NCBI GenBank assembly: GCA_025642075.2
Contig: JAODUO010000188.1
Span: 187,001-251,000 of the forward strand
Direction: 5' to 3'
Length of the DNA stretch: 64,000 bases
DNA from: Ridgeia piscesae
Lineage: Eukaryota > Annelida > Polychaeta > Sabellida > Siboglinidae
Both the position numbers and the translations under genes were made by a program. A model generated the notes under the pieces. It was not told the DNA's origin, searched no databases, and worked only from the letters and a program-made list of their open reading frames with translations. Below are positions 55,901 to 64,000 of this stretch, piece by piece. Positions within the stretch are counted from its first letter, which is position 1. Every line of letters starts with the position of its first letter.

Positions 55901-58236
55901 CTACTCCTGGTACTTGTTCAAATCATTACCCTGCTTGCCCAATTTCCCCTACTCCTGGTACTTGTTCTAATCATTACCCTGCTTGCCCAATTTCCCCTAC
56001 TCCTGGTACTTGTTCTAATCATTACCCTGCTTGCCCAATTTCCCCTGCTCCTGGTACTTGTTCTAATCATTACCCTGCTTGCCCAATTTCCCCTACTCCT
56101 GGTACTTGTTCTAATCATTACCCTGCTTGCCCAATTTCCCCTACTCCTGGTACTTGTTCTAATCATTACCCTGCTTGCCCAATTTCCCCTACTCCTGGTA
56201 CTTGTTCAAATCATTACCCTGCTTGCCCAATTTCCCCTACTCCTGGTACTTGTTCTAATCATTACCCTGCTTGCCCAATTTCCCCTACTCCTGGTACTTG
56301 TTCAAATCATTACCCTGCTTGCCCAATTTCCCTACTCCTGGTACTTGTTCTAATCATTACCCTGCTTGCCCAATTTCCCCTACTCCTGGTACTTGTTCAA
56401 ATCATTACCCTGCTTGCCCAATTTCCTGCTCCTGGTACTTGTTCAAATCATTACCCTGCTTGCCCAATTTCCCCTACTCCTGGTACTTGTTCAAATCATT
56501 ACCCTGCTTGCCCAATTTCCCCTACTCCTGGTACTTGTTCTAATCATTACCCTGCTTGCCCAATTTCCCCTACTCCTGGTACTTGTTCAAATCATTACCC
56601 TGCTTGCCCAATTTCCTACTCCTGGTACTTGTTCTAATCATTACCCTGCTTGCCCAATTTCCCCTACTCCTGGTACTTGTTCAAATCATTACCCTGCTTG
56701 CCCAATTTCCTGCTCCTGGTACTTGTTCAAATCATTACCCTGCTTGCCCAATTTCCCCTACTCCTGGTACTTGTTCAAATCATTACCCTGCTTGCCCAAT
56801 TTCCCCTACTCCTGGTACTTGTTCTAATCATTACCCTGCTTGCCCAATTTCCCCTACTCCTGGTACTTGTTCAAATCATTACCCTGCTTGCCCAATTTCC
56901 CCTACTCCTGGTACTTGTTCTAATCATTACCCTGCTTGCCCAATTTCCCACTCCTGGTACTTGTTCAAGTCATTACCCTGCTTGCCCAATTTCCCCTACT
57001 CCTGGTACTTGTTCAAATCATTACCCTGCTTGCCCAATTTCCCCTACTCCTGGTACTTGTTCTAATCATTACCCTGCTTGCCCAATTTCCTACTCCTGGT
57101 ACTTGTTCAAGTCATTACCCTGCTTGCCCAATTTCCCCTACTCCTGGTACTTGTTCTAATCATTACCCTGCTTGCCCAATTTCCCCTGCTCCTGGTACTT
57201 GTTCTAATCATTACCCTGCTTGCCCAATTACCCCTGATCCTGGTACTTGCCCAAGCAATTTCTCCCACTTCCTAAAAAAAGTCACTTATTGCCCCAACAA
57301 TTTCCCTCACTTGTCCTAATAACACAGCTGGCCACCAGGTGGCATCACATACTCACGGTCATCGCTGAAGTCGTCTACGAGGATGATTTCTTTAATGAGG
57401 TGAGGCGGTGTGCGATTTAATACACTGAAATAAAAAGTTTCTCATCTCAATACAGTCTCCATTTCTACCTGTCTCACACATCTCAGATCATTAGTAAACA
57501 CCTGAATGACTTCTGACACACCTTGCCAATGCCAAGTGTCACATTCAATCAGTGCCTAATGGCTTAAGACATGTTCATTGACCATCTGCATTTAATTAGT
57601 TGCTTAACAGTCTGTTGGCGTGATAATCCTTCCATGACATTGCTCTACTTATCATATTTCATGCTGGTTGCAAAGTTCAAAATATATTAAACATTGCATA
57701 TGTGATATGTGTTTTGTGATATGCGATCGGACCACAGAGGAAATGTTATTACACAAAACCCTCCATTTTCATGCCTATTTCAGGGTTTCTAAAGAAACCC
57801 AACTTGAGGCTTTCAAAACATTCCATTTGCTTCCCATCTGAGGCTCTCCAGTGTCCAAACTCCAACCATGAGGGTAAAAAAAATCAATTTCAATCCCCCC
57901 TTAAACCTCTCCAAACCCATGTTAGCACCAAGAATCTCCAACTGCACCTTTAAATCCTTTAATATTGGTGGTTAACCCGATCTCCAGCCGTCATACAAAT
58001 ATTGGGTGATATACAAGTAAGTAAAAGCTTCATTTCCTGATGGTAACCAGGTCATGTGGTATCGTGATTTTAACCCAACACATACATTACAATAAAGCTT
58101 GAGATGAAATATACAGTTCACAACCAAGATATCATACCTTACGATGGTTCTAAGGAGGGCCGAGCGAGCCTCATTGTGGAAGGTGATGATGACGCTAGTT
58201 GCGGGAAGATCTTGCCGCCATCTATGCGACCGACAT
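32168..58236 (-). CDS. GALNT2: Polypeptide N-acetylgalactosaminyltransferase 2-like, catalytic and lectin domains, 13 exons
   Basis: GALNT enzymes start mucin-type O-glycosylation in the Golgi by moving GalNAc from UDP-GalNAc to Ser/Thr. Thirteen minus-strand exons (58236-58138, 57424-57357, 51717-51652, 49293-49172, 47547-47460, 47093-47006, 45519-45416, 44901-44775, 44105-44013, 43194-43111, 41649-41523, 35994-35875, 32320-32168) join with matching phases into about 445 residues. Visible motifs are the first catalytic-domain block [20 protein letters not shown], the Mn-binding DSH in [11 protein letters not shown], the Gal/GalNAc-T motif [15 protein letters not shown], and three lectin repeats with QEW, QHW and QRW. 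All expected catalytic motifs are intact. [19 protein letters not shown] and [20 protein letters not shown] favour GALNT2 over GALNT14/16. The tail, membrane anchor and stem (about 125 residues in human) are not in the window. PSME4 converges on it from the left. Confidence 0.95.
32325..34800. repeat. 56-bp minisatellite, about 44 copies, very homogeneous
   Basis: The unit is ACACACAGACACAAGTCACC plus TGACAACACAGTAGTG plus TAGTTAAATACACGATCATA. Copies differ almost only by C/T in CACCYGACAA, so the array expanded or homogenised recently. It ends a few bases before the GALNT2 acceptor at 32321. Confidence 0.98.
34801..35671 (-). other. GALNT2: GALNT2 intron, unique sequence
   Basis: AT-rich intron between the 56-bp array and the 23-bp array. 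I see no element or exon. Confidence 0.6.
35672..35868. repeat. 23-bp tandem repeat, about 8 copies
   Basis: Units of CCCCACAGTGTGCCCCTGAG plus ACC, with deletions, lie just inside the intron after the GALNT2 donor at 35874. Confidence 0.9.
35875..35994 (-). CDS. GALNT2: GALNT2 exon: lectin beta repeat
   Basis: Reads [20 protein letters not shown], then [16 protein letters not shown]. With NQ of the previous exon it forms the alpha-repeat QEW, and its final Q joins HW of the next exon. Acceptor is tgacag; donor is gtgagt; 40 codons. Confidence 0.95.
35997..41460. repeat. 31-bp minisatellite, about 175 copies
   Basis: The unit is CACTCTCTCACTACAAGGAC plus ATCAAACACAG, with a C/T variant in CAGYACTC, occasional ACTACGAGG or ACTACGGGG, and diverged ACAAGTACATC units beyond about 40780. 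It abuts the acceptor of the exon at 35994. The unit has no stop in any + frame, so an open frame of 1716 codons results with a 31-residue period. Confidence 0.98.
41523..41649 (-). CDS. GALNT2: GALNT2 exon: lectin alpha repeat
   Basis: Reads [18 protein letters not shown], then [19 protein letters not shown] and SGGNQ. CIDTLG is the alpha-repeat CLD position. Acceptor is tttcag; donor is gtcagc. Confidence 0.95.
42087..43013. mobile_element. 927-bp DNA transposon-like element with terminal inverted repeats
   Basis: The left end ATAAGGATGGGACGAAT and the right end ATTCGTCTCATCCTTAT are imperfect inverted repeats. Further AT-rich ATTCGAAT-type sequence is inverted inward. The flanks are TGCACA on both sides (42081-42086, 43014-43019), a likely target duplication that may extend by a base or two. 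No transposase frame is seen, so the element is non-autonomous. The TIR style suggests hAT-like but this is a guess. Confidence 0.85.
43111..43194 (-). CDS. GALNT2: GALNT2 exon: end of catalytic domain
   Basis: Reads [18 protein letters not shown], then [21 protein letters not shown] is the family hallmark just before the linker to the lectin. Acceptor is tttcag; donor is AA|gtaggt. Confidence 0.95.
43218..43640. repeat. 18-bp minisatellite, about 23 copies
   Basis: Unit GACATGACTTGTATGTCT, with CTCGTATG and CTTGTAAGCC variants toward the right. It gives open frames on both strands (MTCMSD periodicity) but is intronic to GALNT2. Confidence 0.96.
43853..43920. repeat. AT then GT dinucleotide microsatellite
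   Basis: A (TA)n run passes directly into (TG)n. Confidence 0.97.
44013..44105 (-). CDS. GALNT2: GALNT2 exon
   Basis: Reads [18 protein letters not shown], then [12 protein letters not shown]. It matches the [14 protein letters not shown] block of the family. Acceptor is ttgcag; donor is GA|gtaagt. Confidence 0.96.
44523..44606. repeat. Dispersed repeat fragment, related to 394-473
   Basis: TTTTGCTCTTTAAAACAG and GTATAGTGAACACTC followed by GGTGCGCCACC parallel the copy in the PSME4 intron. A further AGTGAAACGGT stretch at 44718-44730 is the inverse of ACCGTTTCACT at 365-375, hinting that both belong to one element family. Confidence 0.4.
44775..44901 (-). CDS. GALNT2: GALNT2 exon: Gal/GalNAc-T motif, second half
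   Basis: Reads [20 protein letters not shown], then [17 protein letters not shown] and MVFA. The Gal/GalNAc-T motif [15 protein letters not shown] is split between this and the upstream exon. Acceptor is ttgcag; donor is CG|gtacgc. Confidence 0.97.
45416..45519 (-). CDS. GALNT2: GALNT2 exon: Gal/GalNAc-T motif, first half
   Basis: Reads [20 protein letters not shown], then [14 protein letters not shown]. Acceptor is ttcacag; donor is CTCG|gtgagt, phase 1. Confidence 0.96.
45862..46848. repeat. 35-bp minisatellite, about 28 copies, with a hairpin in each unit
   Basis: The unit is AGTCACTCATACTGCTGAG plus TGAACTGKCACCAGCT. TCACTCA and TGAGTGA pair perfectly around a six-base loop in each unit. 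Variants are mainly TACTG/TGCTG and CTGTC/CTGGC. It lies in the GALNT2 intron between exons 47006 and 45519. Confidence 0.97.
47006..47093 (-). CDS. GALNT2: GALNT2 exon
   Basis: Reads [20 protein letters not shown], then [22 protein letters not shown] is GALNT2-typical. Acceptor is atgcag; donor is AG|gtgagt. Confidence 0.96.
47460..47547 (-). CDS. GALNT2: GALNT2 exon
   Basis: Reads [20 protein letters not shown], then AGASANLRG. Acceptor is ggtag; donor is GGAG|gtaggc, phase 1. Confidence 0.96.
47735..49171 (-). repeat. 33/35-bp minisatellite copying a GALNT2 5' splice donor, about 42 copies
   Basis: On the minus strand the exon ends GTAGAA|GTAAGTTACTAGAG, and the array units read ATAGAA|GTAAGTTACTAGAG or ATATAA|GTAAGTTACTAGAG followed by CTGTTTGTAAG. 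Each unit thus carries a donor like the real one at 49171. A TAG follows in frame within ten bases. 33- and 35-base units alternate in longer blocks that recur (for example ACGACTTACATACAG near 48022, 48292, 48462 and 48869). Confidence 0.95.
49172..49293 (-). CDS. GALNT2: GALNT2 exon: DXH metal-binding motif
   Basis: Reads [20 protein letters not shown], then [23 protein letters not shown] binds the Mn ion that holds UDP-GalNAc. Acceptor is ttccag; donor is GAA|gtaagt. Confidence 0.97.
49294..50757 (-). other. GALNT2: GALNT2 intron, unique sequence
   Basis: AT-rich intron without repeats that I recognise. Short open frames (for example 49483-49695 on +) have no protein signature. Confidence 0.6.
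50758..51042. repeat. Polypurine (GGGAGA)n tract
   Basis: About 285 bases of nearly pure A and G on the + strand with hexamer and octamer periodicity. It appears as a polypyrimidine tract in the GALNT2 transcript. A purine-rich, GATGA-rich degenerate region continues at 51120-51625. Confidence 0.95.
51652..51717 (-). CDS. GALNT2: GALNT2 exon (66 bp)
   Basis: Reads [20 protein letters not shown], then E. It matches IEKVRVLRNDRREG. Acceptor is tttcag; donor is GAAG|gtgatg, phase 1. Confidence 0.93.
51718..53017 (-). other. GALNT2: GALNT2 intron, mostly unique
   Basis: Contains a 17-bp repeat (CTCTATAAATCACCAGT, about four copies) at 52553-52630. I see nothing else. Confidence 0.6.
53018..54125. 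repeat. 48-bp minisatellite, about 23 copies
   Basis: The unit is GTCAGTGACATTGGACACTG plus GTCAGTCCTCAGTTGTC plus TCTCACAGCCA. As 48 is a multiple of three, long frames arise on both strands (358 and 310 codons). It lies in the GALNT2 intron between exons 57357 and 51717. Confidence 0.97.
54165..57245. repeat. 48-bp minisatellite, about 64 copies, with a 1002-bp higher-order repeat
   Basis: The unit is CCCCTACTCCTGGTACTTG plus TTCTAATCATTACCC plus TGCTTGCCCAATTT. C/T in TACTCC/TGCTCC, TTCTAATC/TTCAAATC and small deletions in TTTCCCC mark variants. The variant pattern at about 54490-55350 repeats 1002 bases later. No unit resembles the neighbouring 48-bp array. Confidence 0.97.
57357..57424 (-). 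CDS. GALNT2: GALNT2 exon
   Basis: Reads [20 protein letters not shown], then [13 protein letters not shown] is the conserved catalytic-domain strand with the UDP-contacting Asp pair. Acceptor is tttcag; donor is GACC|gtgagt. Confidence 0.96.
57425..58137 (-). other. GALNT2: GALNT2 intron, unique sequence
   Basis: I see no repeat or exon here. Confidence 0.6.
58138..58236 (-). CDS. GALNT2: GALNT2 exon (first in window on the minus strand)
   Basis: Reads [20 protein letters not shown], then [12 protein letters not shown]. The leading Cys matches the first catalytic-domain Cys of the family. Acceptor is attgcag; donor is AG|gtatga. The exon starts with one base of a codon, so another exon must lie upstream. 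Confidence 0.95.
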
Positions 58237-58599
58237 CTGCAATAAAACACACCCAGACATAAATGGACAGACAAATGACCTTGTCAGCATTTGCAGGATG
58301 TGAGAGTAATCATACGACAGTTTCAATTACATCTCTTAATACCAATGTGTTATTATTACAGTTATAATGTATAATCCATCAACATTATTGTCGTATCAAC
58401 ACCCAAATGTGGATGGATGCGGCTGGAAATGCAGAAAGTGAAGAAATGAAAAATCACCAATTATTGAAGGTCATTCAATGATTCAAGACACCATTGCATT
58501 TGTCATGACAGTTCAGTGGAATGTATCACATCGGACTGGAAAAATTACCTAAATATCAGACTGGAATGTTTTGATCAGCCACAGGATCTCCTCTAGGTA

Positions 58600-58955
58600 T
58601 TCAACTAACTGAGGTGACCTCCATTACAACGTGGCTGTAACACCAAGGTGACCTCTATTACAAGGTGGCTGTATAACCAAGTTGACCTCTAATGCAAGGT
58701 AGCTGTAGTACTGAGGTTACATTTATTGCAAGGTGGTTGTATAACTGAAGTGATATACTGCAGGATCGTTGTAATAGTATGGTGACCTTTATTTCAAGGT
58801 GGCTGTATTATTTAGGTGAGCTCTACTGCAAGGTTGCTGTGTTACTGAGGTGACCTTTATTTCAAGGTGACTGTATTATTAAGGTGACTTCTACTGCAAG
58901 GTGGCTGTGTTATTGGGGTGATGTTTATTTCAAGGTGACTGTATTACTGCGATTT
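58600..58955. repeat. Degenerate ~40-bp repeat, about 8 copies
   Basis: Diverged copies of CAAGGTGGCTGTATTAC plus GAGGTGACCTCTA-like sequence. This is an old array in the GALNT2 intron. Confidence 0.85.
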
Positions 58956-61274
58956 GGTAATATACAGTACGATTTTCTTAAGTATCAAATTCATTGGTCA
59001 TACGTGGAAATGATTGATTAATGAAAACTGTATCCATCAATCATTCAAATCTTTCAATCAAAGCAGTCAATCCATCATTAATTTAGTTCTGCAACAAAGA
59101 GGCTGAATGTTTAATGATCACAAAATAGATCACTACATTGTATTTACAATATGTAAAATGCAAACGTGTCTTGGACACACCCAAGAAGACGTGAGGCCGA
59201 GTGCTGCAACTGTACAAGACACCCGAGGTCTGACGCTTGGCCTGGGCCACAGACTTCACGGAAAAATGAAGATTTAGAGTAAAAATGTAACAGACTGACA
59301 GCAACACATGCTGGGTGGACGACTGACTTGGACTAGCAATCTGGAGAGAATGTCTGAGACGACCTTATCAGTACCAGTACACTTCATCATCATAACTAGT
59401 CATATATTGTAAAGATAACCACATTCAGGACTATTCACTAAGGATTAAGACATTGCTGATGTGAGGGAACAAGAGATAAGAGGCTCACCTTGCATGGGCC
59501 AGTGGACACAGCCATTAACTGGTCCAGGAAGACATGACTTGAATAACAATCTCTACACTGCTCCAGAGCAATCACATCACCCAGATTTCATTTGTACAGT
59601 CAGGGGATTTTTGGTAGTTGGGGTAAAGATTATGTTGATATCCCTATTTAACACAGATTTGCTTTAAAATGGACCCTTCCCTACAACATGTAAAACACTC
59701 TCGATGTTATGCCGCTATTCAACTAAATGTTTCATGTAGACGTATTTACTAGTTTGATAGATGGCAGCACCCAGTTGAAAGAGAAGTGGTGTAAAATGCC
59801 TGCTAATTATTGACAAATATATTCTGGATTGGTAAAAAATACAGATTTCAATTAAGAAGATGTGAAAACTTGCTATTTCTTCAGCTACAATGATCTAGGG
59901 CTGTATAAGATCATGAATCAATGAAGGCGAGAAATGTCAGGAATTCCTCCTTCGTAGCAGAATTAACTGCACTGAACTCCTCTCCTGGGGGCTGGAGGGG
60001 ACTGAGGACATTCATCTCCACTTGCAGAAGCTGGAGATGTGGAGAGAGATGTACCCTGGTAGTGAGAGATAGTCAGAGATTCTTGCATAAAAACTTGGAC
60101 AGTACTGGGGTTATCTGACAGAAGATATCTGTCGGTATGGTGAGAAAGTTGAGACAAAGATAAGGCCAGTTGTCCTTGACCCTTGGCCTTTCCACACTAG
60201 CTAGACGTGAATTAATCACTGCATTATTATCATTGTCATGATATTTACATTGCTGAAATAAAATCTAGGCATAGACACCACAAAAAACACAAAATGGTAA
60301 TTTTTGTAACTACTTGTCTTTAAAACAAAGAAAGGAAAACTATGTAAAACAAAAACTCTGCCTGTTTCCAGAAATCTGTGATACATTCCCGGACCCTTTA
60401 CAACCCAAATGTGGCTCCTTTCCCTGATAAAATGGTGCTGTAAGCATTAGCAAGACGTGTCTCCCTATCCCAACCAGTCCCAGATCCCACAACCCAAGTG
60501 GTTCTACTTCTCCCCAATCTGTCACATGACAACTTTTTCATTCACAGTAAACTAAACCAAGTCTTTCCAGATGTGCCTGGAATGAGACATTTCAGTGACA
60601 GGGGTACACCTGCACTCAAACACTCTCCCTGTGATTCTGTCACAGCCACCTGAGGGAATACAGTAACTTTTAAATACAAACAAACTCTGACAAAGGTAGA
60701 ACACATGTTGAAATTATGTACCTTGATAAGTCGAGACCAATACATACTAGAAATCTATTACAGGAGGTATATGATGACACATTTCCTTAACCAATTTTAA
60801 AAACAAACTAAATAATGCAAACAAGATAGTAACTAGACAGGTCTGAATTATATCATCAACATGTAATTGTCAGATGAGAGAAAGTGTTGTTTAATTTCTT
60901 GATGAATGAATCTTGACAACAACTGAAACTGTTAAAAAGATTCAAGTGGCAACATAAACAAACATCTATAAAAGACTTAAAAGTATATCAATCAATTAAA
61001 AATATTGTTTATAGTCTTTTATATACAATTTACTTGTGCATCTCCTTCAAGTATCGTCACTCTACAGTCGACAGCACTGATTGGTACAACTATTAGTGGC
61101 CTGACCATGCAATATGGTATACATAAAAAGAGAACTGCATCAAGGACATGGGAGGGAAACTGTGCTGTGCCTGGAGGGGCATGGCATTCTGGGATCAATC
61201 AGAGATGGCAAAAATTGAAGCAGCCCCAGGACCACAAATAACATCTGTAGTGACAGGATGAAAGGATCCTTAAA

Positions 61275-61618
61275 GTTGTATACTTGTATACTTACAGTTA
61301 CATTTAATTACAGTTACATTTACTTACACTTACTTACAGATACATTTAATTACAGTTACATTTCCTTACACTTACATTTACCGGGTACTTACAGATACCT
61401 GGTACATTTAATTACAGTTACATTTACTTACACTTACATTTACTTACAGATACATTTAATTACAGTTACATTTACTTACAGTTACATTTACATTTACTTA
61501 CAGTTACAGTTACATTTACTTACAGTTAAATTTACTTACAGTTACATTTACATTTACTTATAGTTACATTTACTTACAGTTACATTTACCTAGTTACATT
61601 TACTTACAGTTACATTTA
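61275..61618. repeat. Degenerate TTACAGTTACATTTAC repeat
   Basis: Short-period (6/12/18 bp) array of CTTACAGTTACATTTA variants in the GALNT2 intron. Confidence 0.93.
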
Positions 61619-64000
61619 TGGTGGTTTCAGGTTAGTTATGTAGTTTATGTCAACCGTGCCAGTAAATTCTTTCATACAACAAACATTTTGTGTAACTACT
61701 TCTTTAAAATAGCTGTCATTAACCCTATAAAAGGAGGGTGCCAGGACTTCTGCCCAGATTTGGCCAAGCAGTAATTTGTAACGGGAAGTCTGCTGTCTGG
61801 AACGTGGGAAAGTTAAACATCAAAGGGTGTCGCGGTTAACTATACTCATCTCTGCATTATTGCCAATGAATTTTTTAACTGGATATTTTGTTTACCATTT
61901 GGATGTGTTTCAAGCAGAATCTTTCAAATTGCAAACATTGTTCCAAGTTTAATAAAATAACTAAACACAAATTGACAGACATTTTGATTAAATTACCAAC
62001 ACATTGTAGTCTGAAGAACGTAATATTAAATGAAAAGATAAAAGCTAGGAGCTGACCCCCTCACTTGAAAACATCCATTACATAAGCTGCCCTTGTCATC
62101 CAACTCAGTGCTGTTTGTTGCCTTGTAAAAACCTGCAACTTTACCCATTGTGACTTGTTAGCTACCCTACCCTGTCTGTGGCTGCTCCAGACACCCACCA
62201 CCCACCACCCACCCAGTGCTCCTGACACACTGGGGAGAGGGGGATGGGGAACACCTGGTCCAGTCAGCCCACTCAGGGATCATTTCAGATGTTCGAAAAG
62301 TGTAGTACTGGTCAATCATTAGTGGTGTGGCACTTCAGATATTGCATACACAGTGAACTTTGTCTTACAATCACCTCACAAATATAGCTACACCACAATT
62401 AATATCACACGTTGACAGCGCCAAATTATTTTTAACAATACAGGCACCTGCCACTCTGGTTTCAACCTGGTTCGAAGGGTGACCTTAATTGCAAGTTTTC
62501 ATTTTATTGCAAATCATACACTGTCATTGGCTAACACACATCACGTCATAATCTAGACATGTTAGTTTATCAACACTGAATGGAAGTGTACACACAGGGA
62601 GGGGACACACATATCTCTATCTGTCTCACACCAGCTCATATAAACTCTGCACATGATTAAAATGCAGCGGTTCCCTTGAGTAAAATGATGGATGAGGCGG
62701 CCGGATGGACTGAGCAAGCACCAAAGGCACAATGAAATGCTACGAGGGTCCGGAAGCATGGCCCCAGGAAGAATTAGTTTAAAATACCTTCAAAATAGTG
62801 TGTTCACAGAGGTTGTTTTAACCTATTCCCTGGCACATTGTCTTTGGAGATGCACCAAAACAAGGCAGCAGCACAACAATATATTTATAGCAAGAAACAG
62901 CTACAAGGTTGCACTGTTGACATATTTTGGGCGAGGAGGTGGCATAGAAAAACAGTGAGGTGGCCCACCTCACTTGTCATGCAGGGAACACTGAATATGG
63001 ACAGCTTAGTTGATATAATTTCCTTGCCATGACACAACTACCAAAATACCACCCCTCATACCTCTGTCGTGGTATTCTAACATGGCAGCAATGCGCACTA
63101 ATTTCAGTTTCACTCATTACGTGGCACCACTTTGCTTTACAAGAAACATGCTGATACAACTGATAACTGCCCCCCACCAACACATAATTAATTTTTTGGA
63201 TTTTGTGCTAATTGATACGGTCCCCTAATAGTGTTCAGTCTGGACAATCCCCTGAAACTGTGAAATCTGGAGATGCTATCCCCAACTATATACAGCATCC
63301 AGGGGGAAACAATAGACCAGTTGTGTCTCAGCCTCTCAGGTATTATGATATTTCCCCTGGAAGTCACCAGCCCTGATGTCATAACATATCTCCCCCATTT
63401 GTTAGCCAGTGGATACCATCCATGTAAGGACACTTGACTTAAGGGCAGGGTAACAGCTGGTCCACCCCAGTAAGTGTACCCCTCTAGGCCCTGTCTCCTG
63501 TCTGCCCCTACATTCACCTGGCAGACGGAGCCAGTCTGAGGGTGTTGTATGTAACGTTTACAAAACATGCTACTTTCCTCTTGACTCAGCTCAAGTGCAG
63601 AGTGAGACAAACCAGCCAAATCATCCTGCAGAAACCTGAACTGTGTCACATGACACCAGTGCTTGACCAAGATCTATAGATGATGGGTCAAACTGTCGCA
63701 TGTTACAAACGATATGCTGCAAAGTAAGCCGATTTCTTGCACCACAAAGTCGCAAACATTATTGGAGCCATGAGCAACACATTCCCTATTGGAGGGAGAG
63801 TGCTGGTGTTGAGTCACGTTTCCCCATCACTTTCCTTCCCTCATGTTTCCCTATTGTCTCCCAAGTCTGTCTCCTCATTCCTCCATATCGCTTGCTCCCA
63901 TTCTCCCTCCCAGTCCAACACAATCCCCCTTCATTCAGTCCTCCCACCTTAGTTGTGTTTTCTCCATCAACTGTCCAGTCTAAGTTCAACTTGGGTATCA

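Larger units (their letters stand above)
58237..64000 (-). other. GALNT2: GALNT2 intron; no further exon found
   Basis: I searched the minus strand for the stem block (RWPDF.QE.YV, DQCQ) and found nothing. The interval holds two degenerate repeats (58600-58955, 61275-61618) and otherwise unique AT-rich sequence. The longest open frame, 63188-63670 on the minus strand (160 codons), has no recognisable domain, and its composition looks non-coding. Confidence 0.5.

Noticed and set aside
53064..57319. Multiple open frames of 100-415 codons
   Set aside because: They derive from two 48-bp arrays, a length divisible by three, within the GALNT2 intron.
57331..57346. CCACCAGGTGGC as a CTCF-type site near a GALNT2 exon
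   Set aside because: A short palindromic match with no supporting context; such motifs occur by chance in this much sequence.
59461..59520. Minus-strand donor-like CATGCAAG|gtgagc as a GALNT2 upstream exon
   Set aside because: The preceding sequence does not resemble the stem region, and I could not find a supporting frame.
63188..63670. 160-codon minus-strand open frame as a missing GALNT2 exon or new gene
   Set aside because: It shows no GALNT stem similarity, no splice-phase fit to the exon at 58236 and no recognisable domain.

Overview
The window is animal (metazoan) genomic DNA. It carries the 3' parts of two intron-rich genes that converge tail to tail, with large tandem-repeat arrays in most of their introns. 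Coding exons are short and GC-rich, with standard GT-AG introns and matching phases. I see no bacterial operons, CRISPR array, tRNA or rRNA. The organism is probably an invertebrate. Several minisatellites copy an exon-intron junction, which fits my recollection of amphioxus (Branchiostoma) 'mirage' minisatellites. The sequence alone does not settle the species.

Left part, + strand, 216-24339: at least 19 exons of a PSME4 (PA200/Blm10 proteasome activator) orthologue. They give roughly the last 980 residues and end in the family-typical C-terminal YYA. One exon (6555-6718) has a one-base frameshift. The penultimate exon (about 22613-22797) is intact only in its last 57 bases. One exon holds an in-frame coding minisatellite of 19 ET-rich pentapeptides. 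The likely 3' UTR runs to an AATAAA at 26631 and includes a ~200-bp GACA tract.

Middle, about 26.7-32.2 kb: the intergenic gap and the probable long 3' UTR of the second gene, with a candidate minus-strand AATAAA at 27691-27696.

Right part, - strand, 58236 down to 32168: 13 exons of a GALNT2-type polypeptide N-acetylgalactosaminyltransferase. They cover the whole GT-A catalytic domain (DSH metal motif, WGGEN Gal/GalNAc-T motif) and the three-repeat ricin-type lectin domain through the stop codon. The exons for the cytoplasmic tail, membrane anchor and stem should lie beyond the right edge. I could not find them in 58.2-64 kb.

Tandem repeats fill about 45% of the window by summing intervals. 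Several arrays start exactly at a functional 5' splice site, so each unit recreates exon end plus donor (5458, 11644, 22798 in PSME4; 49171 in GALNT2; a decayed case at 17349). Others abut acceptors (18093, 20219). Also present are a 535-bp fold-back element, a 927-bp terminal-inverted-repeat element, a perfect 34-bp-arm hairpin and a SINE-like insertion. Long open frames in the arrays, including one of 1716 codons, are by-products of repeat units without stops, not genes.
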